From Mycobacterium conspicuum (GTDB taxonomy: Bacteria; Actinomycetota; Actinomycetes; Mycobacteriales; Mycobacteriaceae): a DNA stretch of 64,000 nucleotides. The DNA is taken from assembly GCF_010730195.1 (NCBI RefSeq), contig NZ_AP022613.1:6173140-6237139 (forward strand). The letters run 5' to 3'. The translations under genes were made by a program, and so were the position numbers. Under the pieces are notes generated by a model. The model searched no databases, was not told the origin of the DNA, and was given only the letters and a program-made list of their open reading frames with translations. Below, in pieces: positions 32,442 to 40,807 of the stretch; the stretch's first letter is position 1; every line of letters starts with the position of its first letter.

Positions 32442-34427
32442 CTAGTTCCAGATGCGGACGCGGCGCTGGGGCTCCAGGTACAGCGCGTCGTCCTCGGTGA
32501 CGCCGAAGGCGTCGTAGAACGCGTCGAGGTTGCGGATGACGCCGTTGCAGCGGAACTCCGGTGGTGAGTGCGGATCCACCGCCAACCGCCGAATCGCTTC
32601 CGCGTCACGGGATTTGGTGCGCCACACCTGCGCCCAGCCGTAGAACACCCGTTGCACGCCGGTAAGCTCGTCGATGACGGGCGCCGGTTCGCCGTTCAGC
32701 GAGAGCTGGTAGGCCAACAGCGCGATGGACAACCCGCCGAGATCGCCGATGTTCTCACCGACGGTGAAGGCGCCGTTCACGTGGTGGCCGGCATCGAGGG
32801 CGCGCGGCGTGTAGGCGTCGTATTGCTCGATCAGCGCCTTGGTGCGGGCGCCGAACTCGGTTCGGTCGTCGTCGGTCCACCAGTCGACCAGGTTGCCGTC
32901 GCCGTCGTACTTGGCGCCCTGATCGTCGAAGCCGTGCCCGATCTCGTGGCCGATCACGGCCCCGATGCCGCCGTAGTTGGCGGCGTCGTCGGCGTCGGCG
33001 TCGAAGAACGGCGGCTGCAAAATGGCTGCGGGGAAGACGATTTCGTTCATCCCCGGGTTGTAGTAGGCGTTCACCGTCTGCGGCGTCATGAACCACTCGT
33101 CGCGATCCACCGGACCCCCGAGTTTGGCCAGTTCGCGGTCGTGGTTGACGGCATACCCGCGTTGGTAGTTGCCGTACAGGTCGTCGCGGTCGATCACCAG
33201 GCTCGAGTAGTCCCGCCATTTCTTCGGGTAGGCGACCTTGGCGGTGAACTTGTCCAGCTTCCTCAGCGCACGCTCGCGGGTCTGCGGCGTCATCCACTCC
33301 AGGTCGGTGATGCTGACCCGGTAGGCCTCACGCAGGTTGTCCACCAGGGTATCGATGCGGGCCTTGGCGTCGGGCGGGAAATGCTTTGCCACGTAAAGCT
33401 TTCCGACGGCGTCGCCCATCAGGCCTTCCACCAGCGACACGGCCCGCTTCCAGCGGTCGCGAATCTGCTCGGTTCCGGTCAGCAGTCGGCCGTAGAAGTC
33501 GAAGTCTGCGGCCACGATGGCGTCGGTCAACCACGGGGCGCGGGCCCGGATCAACCGCCAACGCGCCCAGTGCTTCCAGTCTTCGAGGTCCTCGCTGCCC
33601 CACAGCGCCGCGAACGCGGTGAGGTAATCGGGTTGGCGGACAACCACTTCCGCGACCTGCTCCGGGGTGCCGCCCAGCGCGGTGACCCAGCCGACCCAGT
33701 CGAAGCCAACCCCCTCGTCCTGCAGTTCGGCGAAGGTGCGCAGGTTGTAGGACAGGTCGGCGTCGCGCCGCTTGACCACATCCCAGTGCGCGGCGGCCAG
33801 TTTGGACTCGAGCGCCACGATGCGCGCCGCGGTGTCGGCGTGCTGGTCGGTAGAGCCGCCGCACACCAAACTGAACATTTTCGCGATGTGTCCGGGATAG
33901 GCTGCCAGCACCTCGGCGTGCTGCTCGTCGCGGAAATACGATTCGTCGGGCAGCCCGATGCCGGACTGGGAGAAGTGCACCAGGTAGCGGGCCGAGTTCT
34001 TGGAGTCGGTGTCGACATACGCGCCGACGCCGCCGCCCACGCCGGTGCGTTGCAGCGAACCCAGGACGGCGGCCAGCGCGTCGGCGTCGGCGGCGCCGTC
34101 GATCGCGGACAGCTCGTCGAGCAGCGGTTGGGTGCCGCGGCGTTCGACGGCGTCCTCGTCGAGGAAGCTGGCATACAGGTCGCCGATGCGCTGCTCGTCG
34201 GTGCCCGGGCCGGCGCCGGACGAGCTTGCCTCGCTGATCAGATCGCGCACCTGTTCTTCGGCCCGGTCGAACAAATACCGGAACGCGCCGTCGGTCGCCC
34301 GGTCCGCGGGCATGTCGTATTCGGCCAGCCAGCGGCCGTTGACGTGACCGAACAGGTCGTCTTGGGGTCGGGCGTCGGCGTCGACCCAGCTAAGGTCGAT
34401 GCCCGAGCGGATGGCTTCTAATGTCAC
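32442..34427 (-). CDS. zmp1: Zinc metalloprotease Zmp1 (M13)
   Basis: This 661-residue neprilysin-like M13 peptidase has HEIGHGFDDQG (HExxH, about residue 490) with the downstream ENIGDLGG, whose Glu is the third zinc ligand. There is no signal peptide, as in mycobacterial Zmp1. In M. tuberculosis Zmp1 interferes with inflammasome activation and phagosome maturation. The GTG at 34427 has AAGGA upstream. It is divergent from the Mce-associated gene Rv0199-like, with only 42 bases between, and is followed by the SpoIIAA-like gene. It matches Rv0198c. Confidence 0.95.
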   Translation of the reverse strand: MTLEAIRSGIDLSWVDADARPQDDLFGHVNGRWLAEYDMPADRATDGAFRYLFDRAEEQVRDLISEASSSGAGPGTDEQRIGDLYASFLDEDAVERRGTQPLLDELSAIDGAADADALAAVLGSLQRTGVGGGVGAYVDTDSKNSARYLVHFSQSGIGLPDESYFRDEQHAEVLAAYPGHIAKMFSLVCGGSTDQHADTAARIVALESKLAAAHWDVVKRRDADLSYNLRTFAELQDEGVGFDWVGWVTALGGTPEQVAEVVVRQPDYLTAFAALWGSEDLEDWKHWARWRLIRARAPWLTDAIVAADFDFYGRLLTGTEQIRDRWKRAVSLVEGLMGDAVGKLYVAKHFPPDAKARIDTLVDNLREAYRVSITDLEWMTPQTRERALRKLDKFTAKVAYPKKWRDYSSLVIDRDDLYGNYQRGYAVNHDRELAKLGGPVDRDEWFMTPQTVNAYYNPGMNEIVFPAAILQPPFFDADADDAANYGGIGAVIGHEIGHGFDDQGAKYDGDGNLVDWWTDDDRTEFGARTKALIEQYDAYTPRALDAGHHVNGAFTVGENIGDLGGLSIALLAYQLSLNGEPAPVIDELTGVQRVFYGWAQVWRTKSRDAEAIRRLAVDPHSPPEFRCNGVIRNLDAFYDAFGVTEDDALYLEPQRRVRIWN

Positions 34428-34469
34428 CCCGCCATCCTTCCATCACTTTTTGGGTGCGACGATCGGGCC

Positions 34470-35081
34470 ATGTCAGACGGGGAGCAGGCCGAAACAGAGG
34501 ACGACTCGGCGGAACCGGAATCGGCCGGCCCGATGTTCTCCAACTACGGCATCGCGTCGGCCGTCCTCGCGGTGCTGTCGATCGCCGCCGTCGTGTTCGG
34601 CGCGTTCATCTGGACCGACCACCACGACGACGTGCGCGAACGCGCCTACCTGACCCGGGTGATGCAGACCGCCGCCGACTGGACCGGCGTGCTGATCAAC
34701 ATGAACAGCGGCAACGTCGATGCCAGCCTGCAGCGGCTACACGACGGCACCGTCGGCGAACTCAACTCCGACTTCGACGCGGCCGTGCAGCCCTACCGGC
34801 AGGTGGTGGAGAAGCTGCAATCGCAGAGCGCCGGCCGCATCGAGGCGGTGGCGATCGAGACGGTCCACCACGAGCTGGATCCGCAGCCCGGTGCGCCCCG
34901 GCCGCCCGTGACCACCAAGCTGCCGCCGTTCGCCAGCCGGACCGACTCGGTGATGCTGGTCGCGACGTCGGTCAGCGAGAACGCCGGCGCCAAGCCGCAG
35001 ACCGTGCACTGGAACCTGCGACTGGACGTCTCCAACGTGGACGGCAGGCTGCTGATCTCGCACCTGGAGTCGATCCGATGA
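34470..35081 (+). CDS. Mce-associated membrane protein (Rv0199-like)
   Basis: This 203-residue protein has an acidic cytoplasmic N-terminus, one membrane segment at about residues 30-50 and the Mce-associated extracytoplasmic domain (VDASLQRLHDGTVGELNSDF). It is not next to an mce operon; it matches Rv0199, an orphan Mce-associated protein reported to help lipid import by stabilising the Mce1 machinery. It overlaps the next gene by 4 bases (ATGA). Confidence 0.87.
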   Translation: MSDGEQAETEDDSAEPESAGPMFSNYGIASAVLAVLSIAAVVFGAFIWTDHHDDVRERAYLTRVMQTAADWTGVLINMNSGNVDASLQRLHDGTVGELNSDFDAAVQPYRQVVEKLQSQSAGRIEAVAIETVHHELDPQPGAPRPPVTTKLPPFASRTDSVMLVATSVSENAGAKPQTVHWNLRLDVSNVDGRLLISHLESIR

Positions 35082-35782
35082 CCCGTCAATCGATGCGAAA
35101 CGTGTGGCGGCTGCTGGCCTTCGACATCGTGGCGCCGCTGGCCGCGATCGGCGCGCTGGTGCTGATCGGGGTGGTGCTCGGCTGGCCGCTGTGGTGGGTG
35201 TCGGCGTGCTCGGTCCTCGTGCTGCTGATCATCGAGGGGGTGGGCGTCAACTTCTGGCTGCTGCGCCGCGATTCGGTCAGCGTCGGCACCGACGACGACG
35301 CGCCCGCGCTGCGGCTGGGCGTCGTCCTGCTGTGCGCGGCCGCCCTGACCGCGGCGGTGCTCACCGGCTACACCCACTGGGCGAAGCCGGACCGCGACTT
35401 CAAAAAGGACTCCCGAGACGTGGTGCAGGTCGCCACGGGGATGGCCGAGGCGATGGCGTCGTTCACCCCGAGCGCGCCGACCAGCTCCATCGACCGGGCC
35501 GCGGCGATGATGGTGCCCGAGCAGGCGAACGCGTTCAAGGAGCAATACAACAAGTCCAGCGCCGAGATGGCCCAGCACAACATCACGGCACAGGCCGCCA
35601 CGCTGGCGGCGGGAGTGGAGGCGCTCGGCCCCACGGCGGCCAGCGTGGCGGTGATCCTGCGGGTCACCCAGAACGCCCCGGGCCAGCCGCCCAGCCGAGC
35701 GGTGCCCGCGCTGCGGGTCGCCTTGACCAAGCGCGGCGGCGACTGGCTGGTGACCGACGTGGCCCCGCTCAACTCGCGCTGA
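35078..35782 (+). CDS. Membrane protein, Rv0200-like (Mce-associated type)
   Basis: This 234-residue protein has two or three N-terminal membrane segments (about residues 12-65 and 80-100) and an extracytoplasmic domain like that of the Mce-associated proteins (SSIDRAAAMMVPEQANAFKEQYNKSSAEM). ATG 35078 overlaps the preceding stop; the longer frame begins inside Rv0199. It is the second gene of a two-gene operon and matches Rv0200. It likely forms a complex with its neighbour. Confidence 0.85.
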   Translation: MTRQSMRNVWRLLAFDIVAPLAAIGALVLIGVVLGWPLWWVSACSVLVLLIIEGVGVNFWLLRRDSVSVGTDDDAPALRLGVVLLCAAALTAAVLTGYTHWAKPDRDFKKDSRDVVQVATGMAEAMASFTPSAPTSSIDRAAAMMVPEQANAFKEQYNKSSAEMAQHNITAQAATLAAGVEALGPTAASVAVILRVTQNAPGQPPSRAVPALRVALTKRGGDWLVTDVAPLNSR

Positions 35783-35787
35783 CACGC

Positions 35788-36294
35788 TCAGTCGGTGCGG
35801 TTGGCGAGGATCTCGCGCAGGGTGGGCAATACCCGTTGATCTTTGGGTCGGTTGGCCGCCTGCTTGGAGCGAATGACATCGGCCAGTGAGGCGATTTGCA
35901 CTGTGGTGTCATAGATTTCGGCCGACGTGGCGTCGCGATTCAAGTCCGGGTAACCGCGGGTGCCCGACGGCAGGAACGAGATGTCGAGGTCGCCGGCCTC
36001 CGTGGCGAGATTCCACGTCTGCGCCGCGGCCAGCCCGTCCGCATCGCACGCGAAGGGCACGCCATCGGGCTCGGCGACGGTGCGGATCCGAGCGTCGAGT
36101 TCGCGAAGGGCGGCGGCGAGGCGAGTGAGGTTGGCGCGGGTGGCGGCGGGCGTGATGTCGGCGTCTTCGGTGGGAAACGGCGAGCCGTGGTAGACCGCGG
36201 CGAGGCCGCCGATCAATACGTAGCTGACCTTGTGACGGTTGAGGACCTCGAACAGTCTCGCCAGGTTGAGTCCCACGTCACGACTTGCCGGCAT
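35788..36294 (-). CDS. Nucleotidyltransferase-type toxin
   Basis: This 168-residue protein has the nucleotidyltransferase core YVLIGGLAAVYHGSPFPTEDADI (GG followed by DxD) and a third acidic strand GDLDISFLP. This is the plan of MNT/AbiEii/MenT-type toxins that modify tRNA or other targets with nucleotides. It overlaps an upstream XRE-type antitoxin gene by 17 bases and is the second gene of the pair. No experimental relative can be named, so toxicity is inferred. Confidence 0.75.
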   Translation of the reverse strand: MPASRDVGLNLARLFEVLNRHKVSYVLIGGLAAVYHGSPFPTEDADITPAATRANLTRLAAALRELDARIRTVAEPDGVPFACDADGLAAAQTWNLATEAGDLDISFLPSGTRGYPDLNRDATSAEIYDTTVQIASLADVIRSKQAANRPKDQRVLPTLREILANRTD

Positions 36295-36598
36295 GCCGAA
36301 GGTAGTCGAGCTCGGCCGCCACGCGTGCGTGGCGGTCCAGTCGCTGCTGGCCGGTGAGGTTGGCCAGGCGCGCTGCCTGAACGAGGTCGCTGTCGTCGCG
36401 GGGGACGATGTGCAGCTCCAACTCGAGCCCGCAGAGTCGCACCAGCCGGATCACGTCGTCGAGGCTGACGGCCGTCGAGCCCGACTCCCAGCGCGCGACG
36501 GCGGGTTGAGCGGTCCCGGCACGGGCGGCGAGCTCGGCCTGAGTGAGCCCGGCACGGCGACGCGCCTCGCGGATTAGCTGCCCGCCATGCGACGCCAT
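36278..36598 (-). CDS. XRE-family antitoxin
   Basis: This 106-residue protein has an N-terminal helix-turn-helix (QLIREARRRAGLTQAELAARAGTAQPAVARWE) and a helical C-terminus suited to binding a toxin. It is the first gene of the toxin-antitoxin pair and starts 10 bases downstream of a perfect palindrome that is probably its own operator. The low-GC promoter is unlike its surroundings, which points to acquisition by transfer. Confidence 0.8.
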   Translation of the reverse strand: MASHGGQLIREARRRAGLTQAELAARAGTAQPAVARWESGSTAVSLDDVIRLVRLCGLELELHIVPRDDSDLVQAARLANLTGQQRLDRHARVAAELDYLRHAGKS

Positions 36599-36607
36599 GC
36601 GATAAGT

Positions 36608-36623
36608 ATAACAGTTCTGTTAT
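36608..36623. promoter_or_regulatory. Palindromic operator of the toxin-antitoxin module
   Basis: ATAACAG-TT-CTGTTAT is a perfect inverted repeat with 7-base arms, 10 bases upstream of the XRE gene start. It sits in a short AT-rich stretch (36599-36630). It fits autorepression by the antitoxin alone or with its toxin. Confidence 0.8.
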
Positions 36624-36634
36624 TTCACCGAAGA

Positions 36635-37132
36635 TTAGTTGGATTCGGGCGAACGCTCGGCCTGCACCTTGACGAACCGGTCCGACAACCGTCGCATCCG
36701 GATCATCAACGACGCCGTCGGGCTGGCGCTGCCGTCGAGGTAGGCCGCCAGGTCGTCGGGCTCGACCCCGATCCGGGACGCGAATTCCGGCTGCGCCAGG
36801 CCGGACCGCTCCATCAGCAGCCGCACGTGGCGGGCCACCTCGGCGCGCTCGTTGGCTTCCAGGTGGGCGCGGGCGCGCTCCAGCACCTCCCACAGCGCCT
36901 TGGCGATGCCGGCCGGCCGGGTGCCGTCGAGGACCTCCTCGACCTGGCGGGCGGTGCGCCCGTACGGGTCGCGCTTGAGTGCGGCCGCGATGCGCTTCCA
37001 GGTGGCGATGTCGCCGCTTTGCAGCGCCGAACGGATGGCGGCGGTGGGCCAGAACTCGACGGGCCGCGGGTCCCCGGAGGGCCGCTGCGGCTCCGCAGGG
37101 CTTGGTTCGCTGCGGGCGGCCGCCAACGTCAC
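36635..37132 (-). CDS. Rv0201c-like protein with XRE-type C-terminal domain
   Basis: This 165-residue protein has a Cro/XRE-like helical region (VARHVRLLMERSGLAQPEFASRIGVEPDDLAAYLDG) at about residues 100-140 and an upstream helical part (IATWKRIAAALKRDPYGRTARQVEEVLDG). GTG 37132 overlaps the mmpL11 stop (GTGA), so it is translationally coupled to mmpL11; the frame starting earlier would lie inside it. It matches Rv0201c in place and size. It is probably a DNA-binding regulator; its targets are unknown. Confidence 0.8.
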   Translation of the reverse strand: MTLAAARSEPSPAEPQRPSGDPRPVEFWPTAAIRSALQSGDIATWKRIAAALKRDPYGRTARQVEEVLDGTRPAGIAKALWEVLERARAHLEANERAEVARHVRLLMERSGLAQPEFASRIGVEPDDLAAYLDGSASPTASLMIRMRRLSDRFVKVQAERSPESN

Positions 37133-40026
37133 TTCGCCTCCTCCAGCATCGCTACCGCCACCGACAGGCAACGCTGCCGGACATCTTCCCAGTCTGCCTC
37201 GGCGTCGGCCTCCGACAACGGGGTTTTACCGATGTCAGAGGGATCGGGATCTGCGAGCCGGCGAACCAATTGGGTCGTCATCCACTGCTGGTCGGGGAGG
37301 CGGTCATCCGCCTTGCAGCAGTAATAGCTGTCCATCCCGGCCAGCACCATGGCGGCGGTTTCGGGTTCGATCGCATCGACCATGTCAGCGAATTCGGTGT
37401 AATCGCGGCGGCTGTTACGGCACATGATCAGATAGCCCTTGAGGCGCAGCGCTTCGGCGCCGGTCGGGATCAGCAGCCGGTCGCCCGTGGGCAACTGGAC
37501 GTGGGTAGTCTCCACCGGGGTGCGCCGCTGATAGGTCTGGCGGGCGCCCTTGGCCTCCAGCGCGTCGATGGCGACCTTGAGCCGCCCACGCCACAGCGTG
37601 ACCGGATGCACCGGCCGCTCGGCCCGGGTCATCGCGCGGGCCACCAGCCCGCGGGCCGGCTCCGTTTCGAGCTCCGGGCAGCTGCGCGCGCAGCCGGTGA
37701 AGGCGAGCGGGTCGGCCACGCATACGGCGTCGGGTGCCAGGTGCCTGAGCTTCGCGGCCGACTTGAGCACCATGCGCAGGTCGGCGTTGGGCGCGATCAG
37801 GGCCGAAATGTCGTCCGGGATGACCAGGATGTCACCGAGATCGACGACGGGCAGCGGCCGGTCGAAGTCGACCGACGGCAATACCCGAGACAACCACCGG
37901 GGCAGCCACCAGTTCCACTGGGCGAACATCGCCATCAGCGCCGGCACCAACACCAGCCGCACCACGGTGGCATCCACCGCGATCGCGACCGCGCAGGCCA
38001 CGCCGATCTCGGCGACCAGCGGCATGCCGGCGAACGCGAAGCCGATGTACACCGCGATCATGATCAGGGCGGCGCTGGTGATGGTGCGCGCGCTGGTGCT
38101 CACGCCGTACGCCACCGCGTCGCGGGTCAGCTCCGATTGCACGAAGCGCTCCCGGATGCGGGTGAGCAGGAAGATCTCGTAGTCCATGGACAGGCCGAAG
38201 GTCATCGCCAGCACCAGCGGCGGGACGATGCTGTCGATCGAGCCGAGCCGTTCGAAACTGAGCACGCCGAGCTTGTCCAGCCAGCCCCACTGGAACACCA
38301 CCACCAGGCTGCCGTAGGCCGCGGCCACCGACAGCAGCGTCATCAGCACGCCCTTGAGCGCCAAGAACACCGAGTGAATCGAGATCAGCAGCATCACGAA
38401 GGCGATCAGGGCGACGACCACCAACACCAGCGGCACCGCGGACGAGACCCGGGCGTCGAAGTCCTTGATCAGCGCCGTCGGGCCGCCGACGTCCACCTGG
38501 GCCACCTGCCCGGTGGCGGTGCCCGGGACTTCGGGCAGCTCGGTGCGCATCCAGTCGATGGTCTGGCGGGCGGTCAGGTCTTCGGGGTCGATGGACAACA
38601 CGGCGGACAGCAGCGCGCTGTTGTTGTCGTCGGCGAACTGCGGCGGTCCGACCGAGGCGACGTTGGGCGCCAGGGTCATCCGGTGCCGGATCGCGGCCAG
38701 GGTCTCGGCGTGCTCGGGCTTGGACGCCCCCCCGTCGGGAAATGTGACCAGCACCTGCACCGGGCCCAGCGCGCCCGGACCGAGCGCCTGCGCCGCCGCG
38801 GCCACGCCGGCCCGGATCTCGTGCGAGGAGTCGAACTGGCGCAACAGGCTGTTGCCCAGCACCATCGACGCCGCCGGCATCGCCATCACCACCAGCACGG
38901 CCGAGGCGGCCGCCGCCGAAATCCACGGCCGCCGCATCACCCAACGCACCCACCGGGCCCAGAACCGCGACTGGGTGCTCTCCGGCTGGCGGGACCAGTG
39001 CAGCAGCGCCGAGCGCTTGGCCGCCGACCGGCCGAAGGTGGCCAATGCCGCCGGCGTCAGGGTCGCTGCCGTCAGCATCGACACCGCGACGGCCAGAATC
39101 GCGCCGGTGGCCATCGACTGCAGCGCGGGGGTGTTGATGACGTACATCGCGGTCAGCGAGGCGATGACGGTCATCCCGGACAGCACCACCGCGAGCCCCG
39201 AGGTGGCCATCGCCGCGTCCACCGCTTCGCTGTGCTGCCGGCCGGCGCGCAGCTCCTCACGGAACCGCATCAGGATGAACAGCGAATAGTCGACGGCCAG
39301 CGCGATGCCGAACATCGAGACCGTCGAGCTGACGAACACCGACATGGTCATGTGCAGCGAGAGCAGATAGACCAGGCCTAAAGTGACCACGACGGTGCAG
39401 ATGCCGAGCGCCAGCGGGATCGTGGCGGCCGCCAGCGAACCGAACACCGCCAGCAGCACGATCAGGATGATCGGCAGGTTCCATTCCTCGGCCGCGGCGA
39501 TGTCGTGCTTGGTGTTCGCCGCCGCGGCGGCCGATAGCGCACCCTGCCCGATGACATACAGCCGCACGTGGCCGTTCGCGGTCTGCCCGGACTGGTCCTG
39601 GTGGATGCCCACCTTTTCCCGCAGCTTCTTGGCCACGTCGCTGGTGTTGCGGGAGTCCAGCCGCAGGGACACCACGTACGGGCGGTCGGGTTGCGGCGGT
39701 CGCTGGGTGGGATTGGGCACCTCGGTGACCCCGGGGAACTCGGCGGCCAGGCGTCGCAACTGCGCGACGGCGTCGTTCATGTCCTGGTAGCTGGCGTCCG
39801 CGCGGGGCGCCGCGACCAGCGCCAACGAGGACGCGCCCTGCTCGTGGTACTGCGCTTCGAGCTGATCGTGAACCCGCAGCGACTGCGACCCGGCCACGGC
39901 GAAACCGCCGCCGGTGAGATGCCCGGACTGCGTCAGCACCACATACACCGCCACAACCAGCGCGAGCAGCCAGCCCGTGAAGACCAACCAGCGGAATCTG
40001 CGCAGGTTGCGGCTTAAGCGCATCAT
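37129..40026 (-). CDS. mmpL11: RND-type lipid transporter MmpL11
   Basis: This 965-residue transporter has twelve predicted membrane helices arranged in two RND halves, two periplasmic loops and a cytoplasmic C-terminal domain of about 230 residues with a cluster of Cys (ADPLAFTGCARSCPELE). Proton-relay DY pairs are visible in ALAVDYSLFILMRF and GLSMDYEIFLLTRI. MmpL11 exports mycolic wax ester and long-chain triacylglycerol and has been linked to heme acquisition. It is divergent from the heme-binding Rv0203-like gene. It matches Rv0202c. Confidence 0.95.
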   Translation of the reverse strand: MMRLSRNLRRFRWLVFTGWLLALVVAVYVVLTQSGHLTGGGFAVAGSQSLRVHDQLEAQYHEQGASSLALVAAPRADASYQDMNDAVAQLRRLAAEFPGVTEVPNPTQRPPQPDRPYVVSLRLDSRNTSDVAKKLREKVGIHQDQSGQTANGHVRLYVIGQGALSAAAAANTKHDIAAAEEWNLPIILIVLLAVFGSLAAATIPLALGICTVVVTLGLVYLLSLHMTMSVFVSSTVSMFGIALAVDYSLFILMRFREELRAGRQHSEAVDAAMATSGLAVVLSGMTVIASLTAMYVINTPALQSMATGAILAVAVSMLTAATLTPAALATFGRSAAKRSALLHWSRQPESTQSRFWARWVRWVMRRPWISAAAASAVLVVMAMPAASMVLGNSLLRQFDSSHEIRAGVAAAAQALGPGALGPVQVLVTFPDGGASKPEHAETLAAIRHRMTLAPNVASVGPPQFADDNNSALLSAVLSIDPEDLTARQTIDWMRTELPEVPGTATGQVAQVDVGGPTALIKDFDARVSSAVPLVLVVVALIAFVMLLISIHSVFLALKGVLMTLLSVAAAYGSLVVVFQWGWLDKLGVLSFERLGSIDSIVPPLVLAMTFGLSMDYEIFLLTRIRERFVQSELTRDAVAYGVSTSARTITSAALIMIAVYIGFAFAGMPLVAEIGVACAVAIAVDATVVRLVLVPALMAMFAQWNWWLPRWLSRVLPSVDFDRPLPVVDLGDILVIPDDISALIAPNADLRMVLKSAAKLRHLAPDAVCVADPLAFTGCARSCPELETEPARGLVARAMTRAERPVHPVTLWRGRLKVAIDALEAKGARQTYQRRTPVETTHVQLPTGDRLLIPTGAEALRLKGYLIMCRNSRRDYTEFADMVDAIEPETAAMVLAGMDSYYCCKADDRLPDQQWMTTQLVRRLADPDPSDIGKTPLSEADAEADWEDVRQRCLSVAVAMLEEAK

Positions 40027-40142
40027 GAACTGCTGGATTTCTTCTCTCCCCGGTCCTCGCGAAAGCGGTGCACGCGAGCGTACCGCAGCGCCCTGTGAAT
40101 AAAGTGAGATTATCGGGTGCTGAGCTGCGGCGACGCGGGAGC

Positions 40143-40187
40143 TGCGAAGTCGCGATCAAGTTGTTGCCGAGGCGTTTGCGAAGTCGC
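40143..40187. repeat. Direct repeats upstream of Rv0203-like gene
   Basis: TGCGAAGTCGC occurs twice (40143-40153 and 40177-40187) in the same orientation, 34 bases apart. That is about three helical turns, so one protein could contact the same face of the DNA. The pair lies in the 283-base region between mmpL11 and the heme-binding gene, which otherwise holds no gene. Function is unknown. Confidence 0.4.
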
Positions 40188-40309
40188 CGACCGGGTGGAT
40201 CTTGGTCACACGAGTTGGCACCGGTTGCGCGCCCGATGGCAGGATGTCGGGGGGCCGGCGCGGGGGTGCCGGGGGCGTTCGAGCCCACACAATCGTTGAG
40301 GAGCCATCC

Positions 40310-40807
40310 ATGAAATTGGGTCATGCGACCACGCGCGGCATGTTCGTCGCGGGGCTGGTCGGAGCCGCGGTGCCGGCCCTGCTGATGGCCGGACCGCCGG
40401 CCACCGGCGCGACCGACCCGTGCGCGGCCAGCGAGGTGGCGCGCACGATCGGTTCGGTCTCCAAGTCGATGGGCGACTACCTGGACTCCCATCCCGAGAC
40501 CAACCAGGCGATGACGTCGGTGCTGCAGCAGCAGGCCGGGCCGCAGTCGATGACCACGCTGAAGTCCTACTTCGAGGCCAACCCGAAGGTGGCCATGGAC
40601 ATGACGTCGATCGCGCAGCCGCTGACCGGGCTGTCGACGCAGTGCAAGCTGCCGATCACGGTGCCGCAGGCCATGGGCCTGATGCAGCAGGCGCAGGGCG
40701 CCGCCGGTGGGCTGCAGGCCGGCTTGCCGGCTGGGCCGGCCGGGCCGGTGGCGCCGCTTCCGGGTGTCACCCTGCCGGGGCCCCCGCGCGGCAACACCGT
40801 CGGCTAA
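40310..40807 (+). CDS. Secreted heme-binding protein (Rv0203-like)
   Basis: This 165-residue protein has a signal peptide (TTRGMFVAGLVGAAVPALLMAGPPATGA) and a helical domain with two cysteines (DPCAASEVARTIGSVSKSMGDYLDSHPETNQAM and TQCKLP). It matches Rv0203, an extracellular heme carrier that passes heme to MmpL3 and MmpL11, both encoded nearby. Compared with what I recall of Rv0203 (about 136 residues) it has an extra C-terminal tail of about 30 residues rich in Gly, Pro and Ala. ATG 40310 has GAGGAG about 6 bases upstream. The stop overlaps that of the next gene. Confidence 0.88.
   Translation: MKLGHATTRGMFVAGLVGAAVPALLMAGPPATGATDPCAASEVARTIGSVSKSMGDYLDSHPETNQAMTSVLQQQAGPQSMTTLKSYFEANPKVAMDMTSIAQPLTGLSTQCKLPITVPQAMGLMQQAQGAAGGLQAGLPAGPAGPVAPLPGVTLPGPPRGNTVG

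Noticed and set aside
36979..39381. 800-residue open frame antisense to mmpL11
   Set aside because: It mirrors the codon pattern of mmpL11 on the other strand. It is rich in His, Arg and Gln without recognisable motifs and has no ribosome site.
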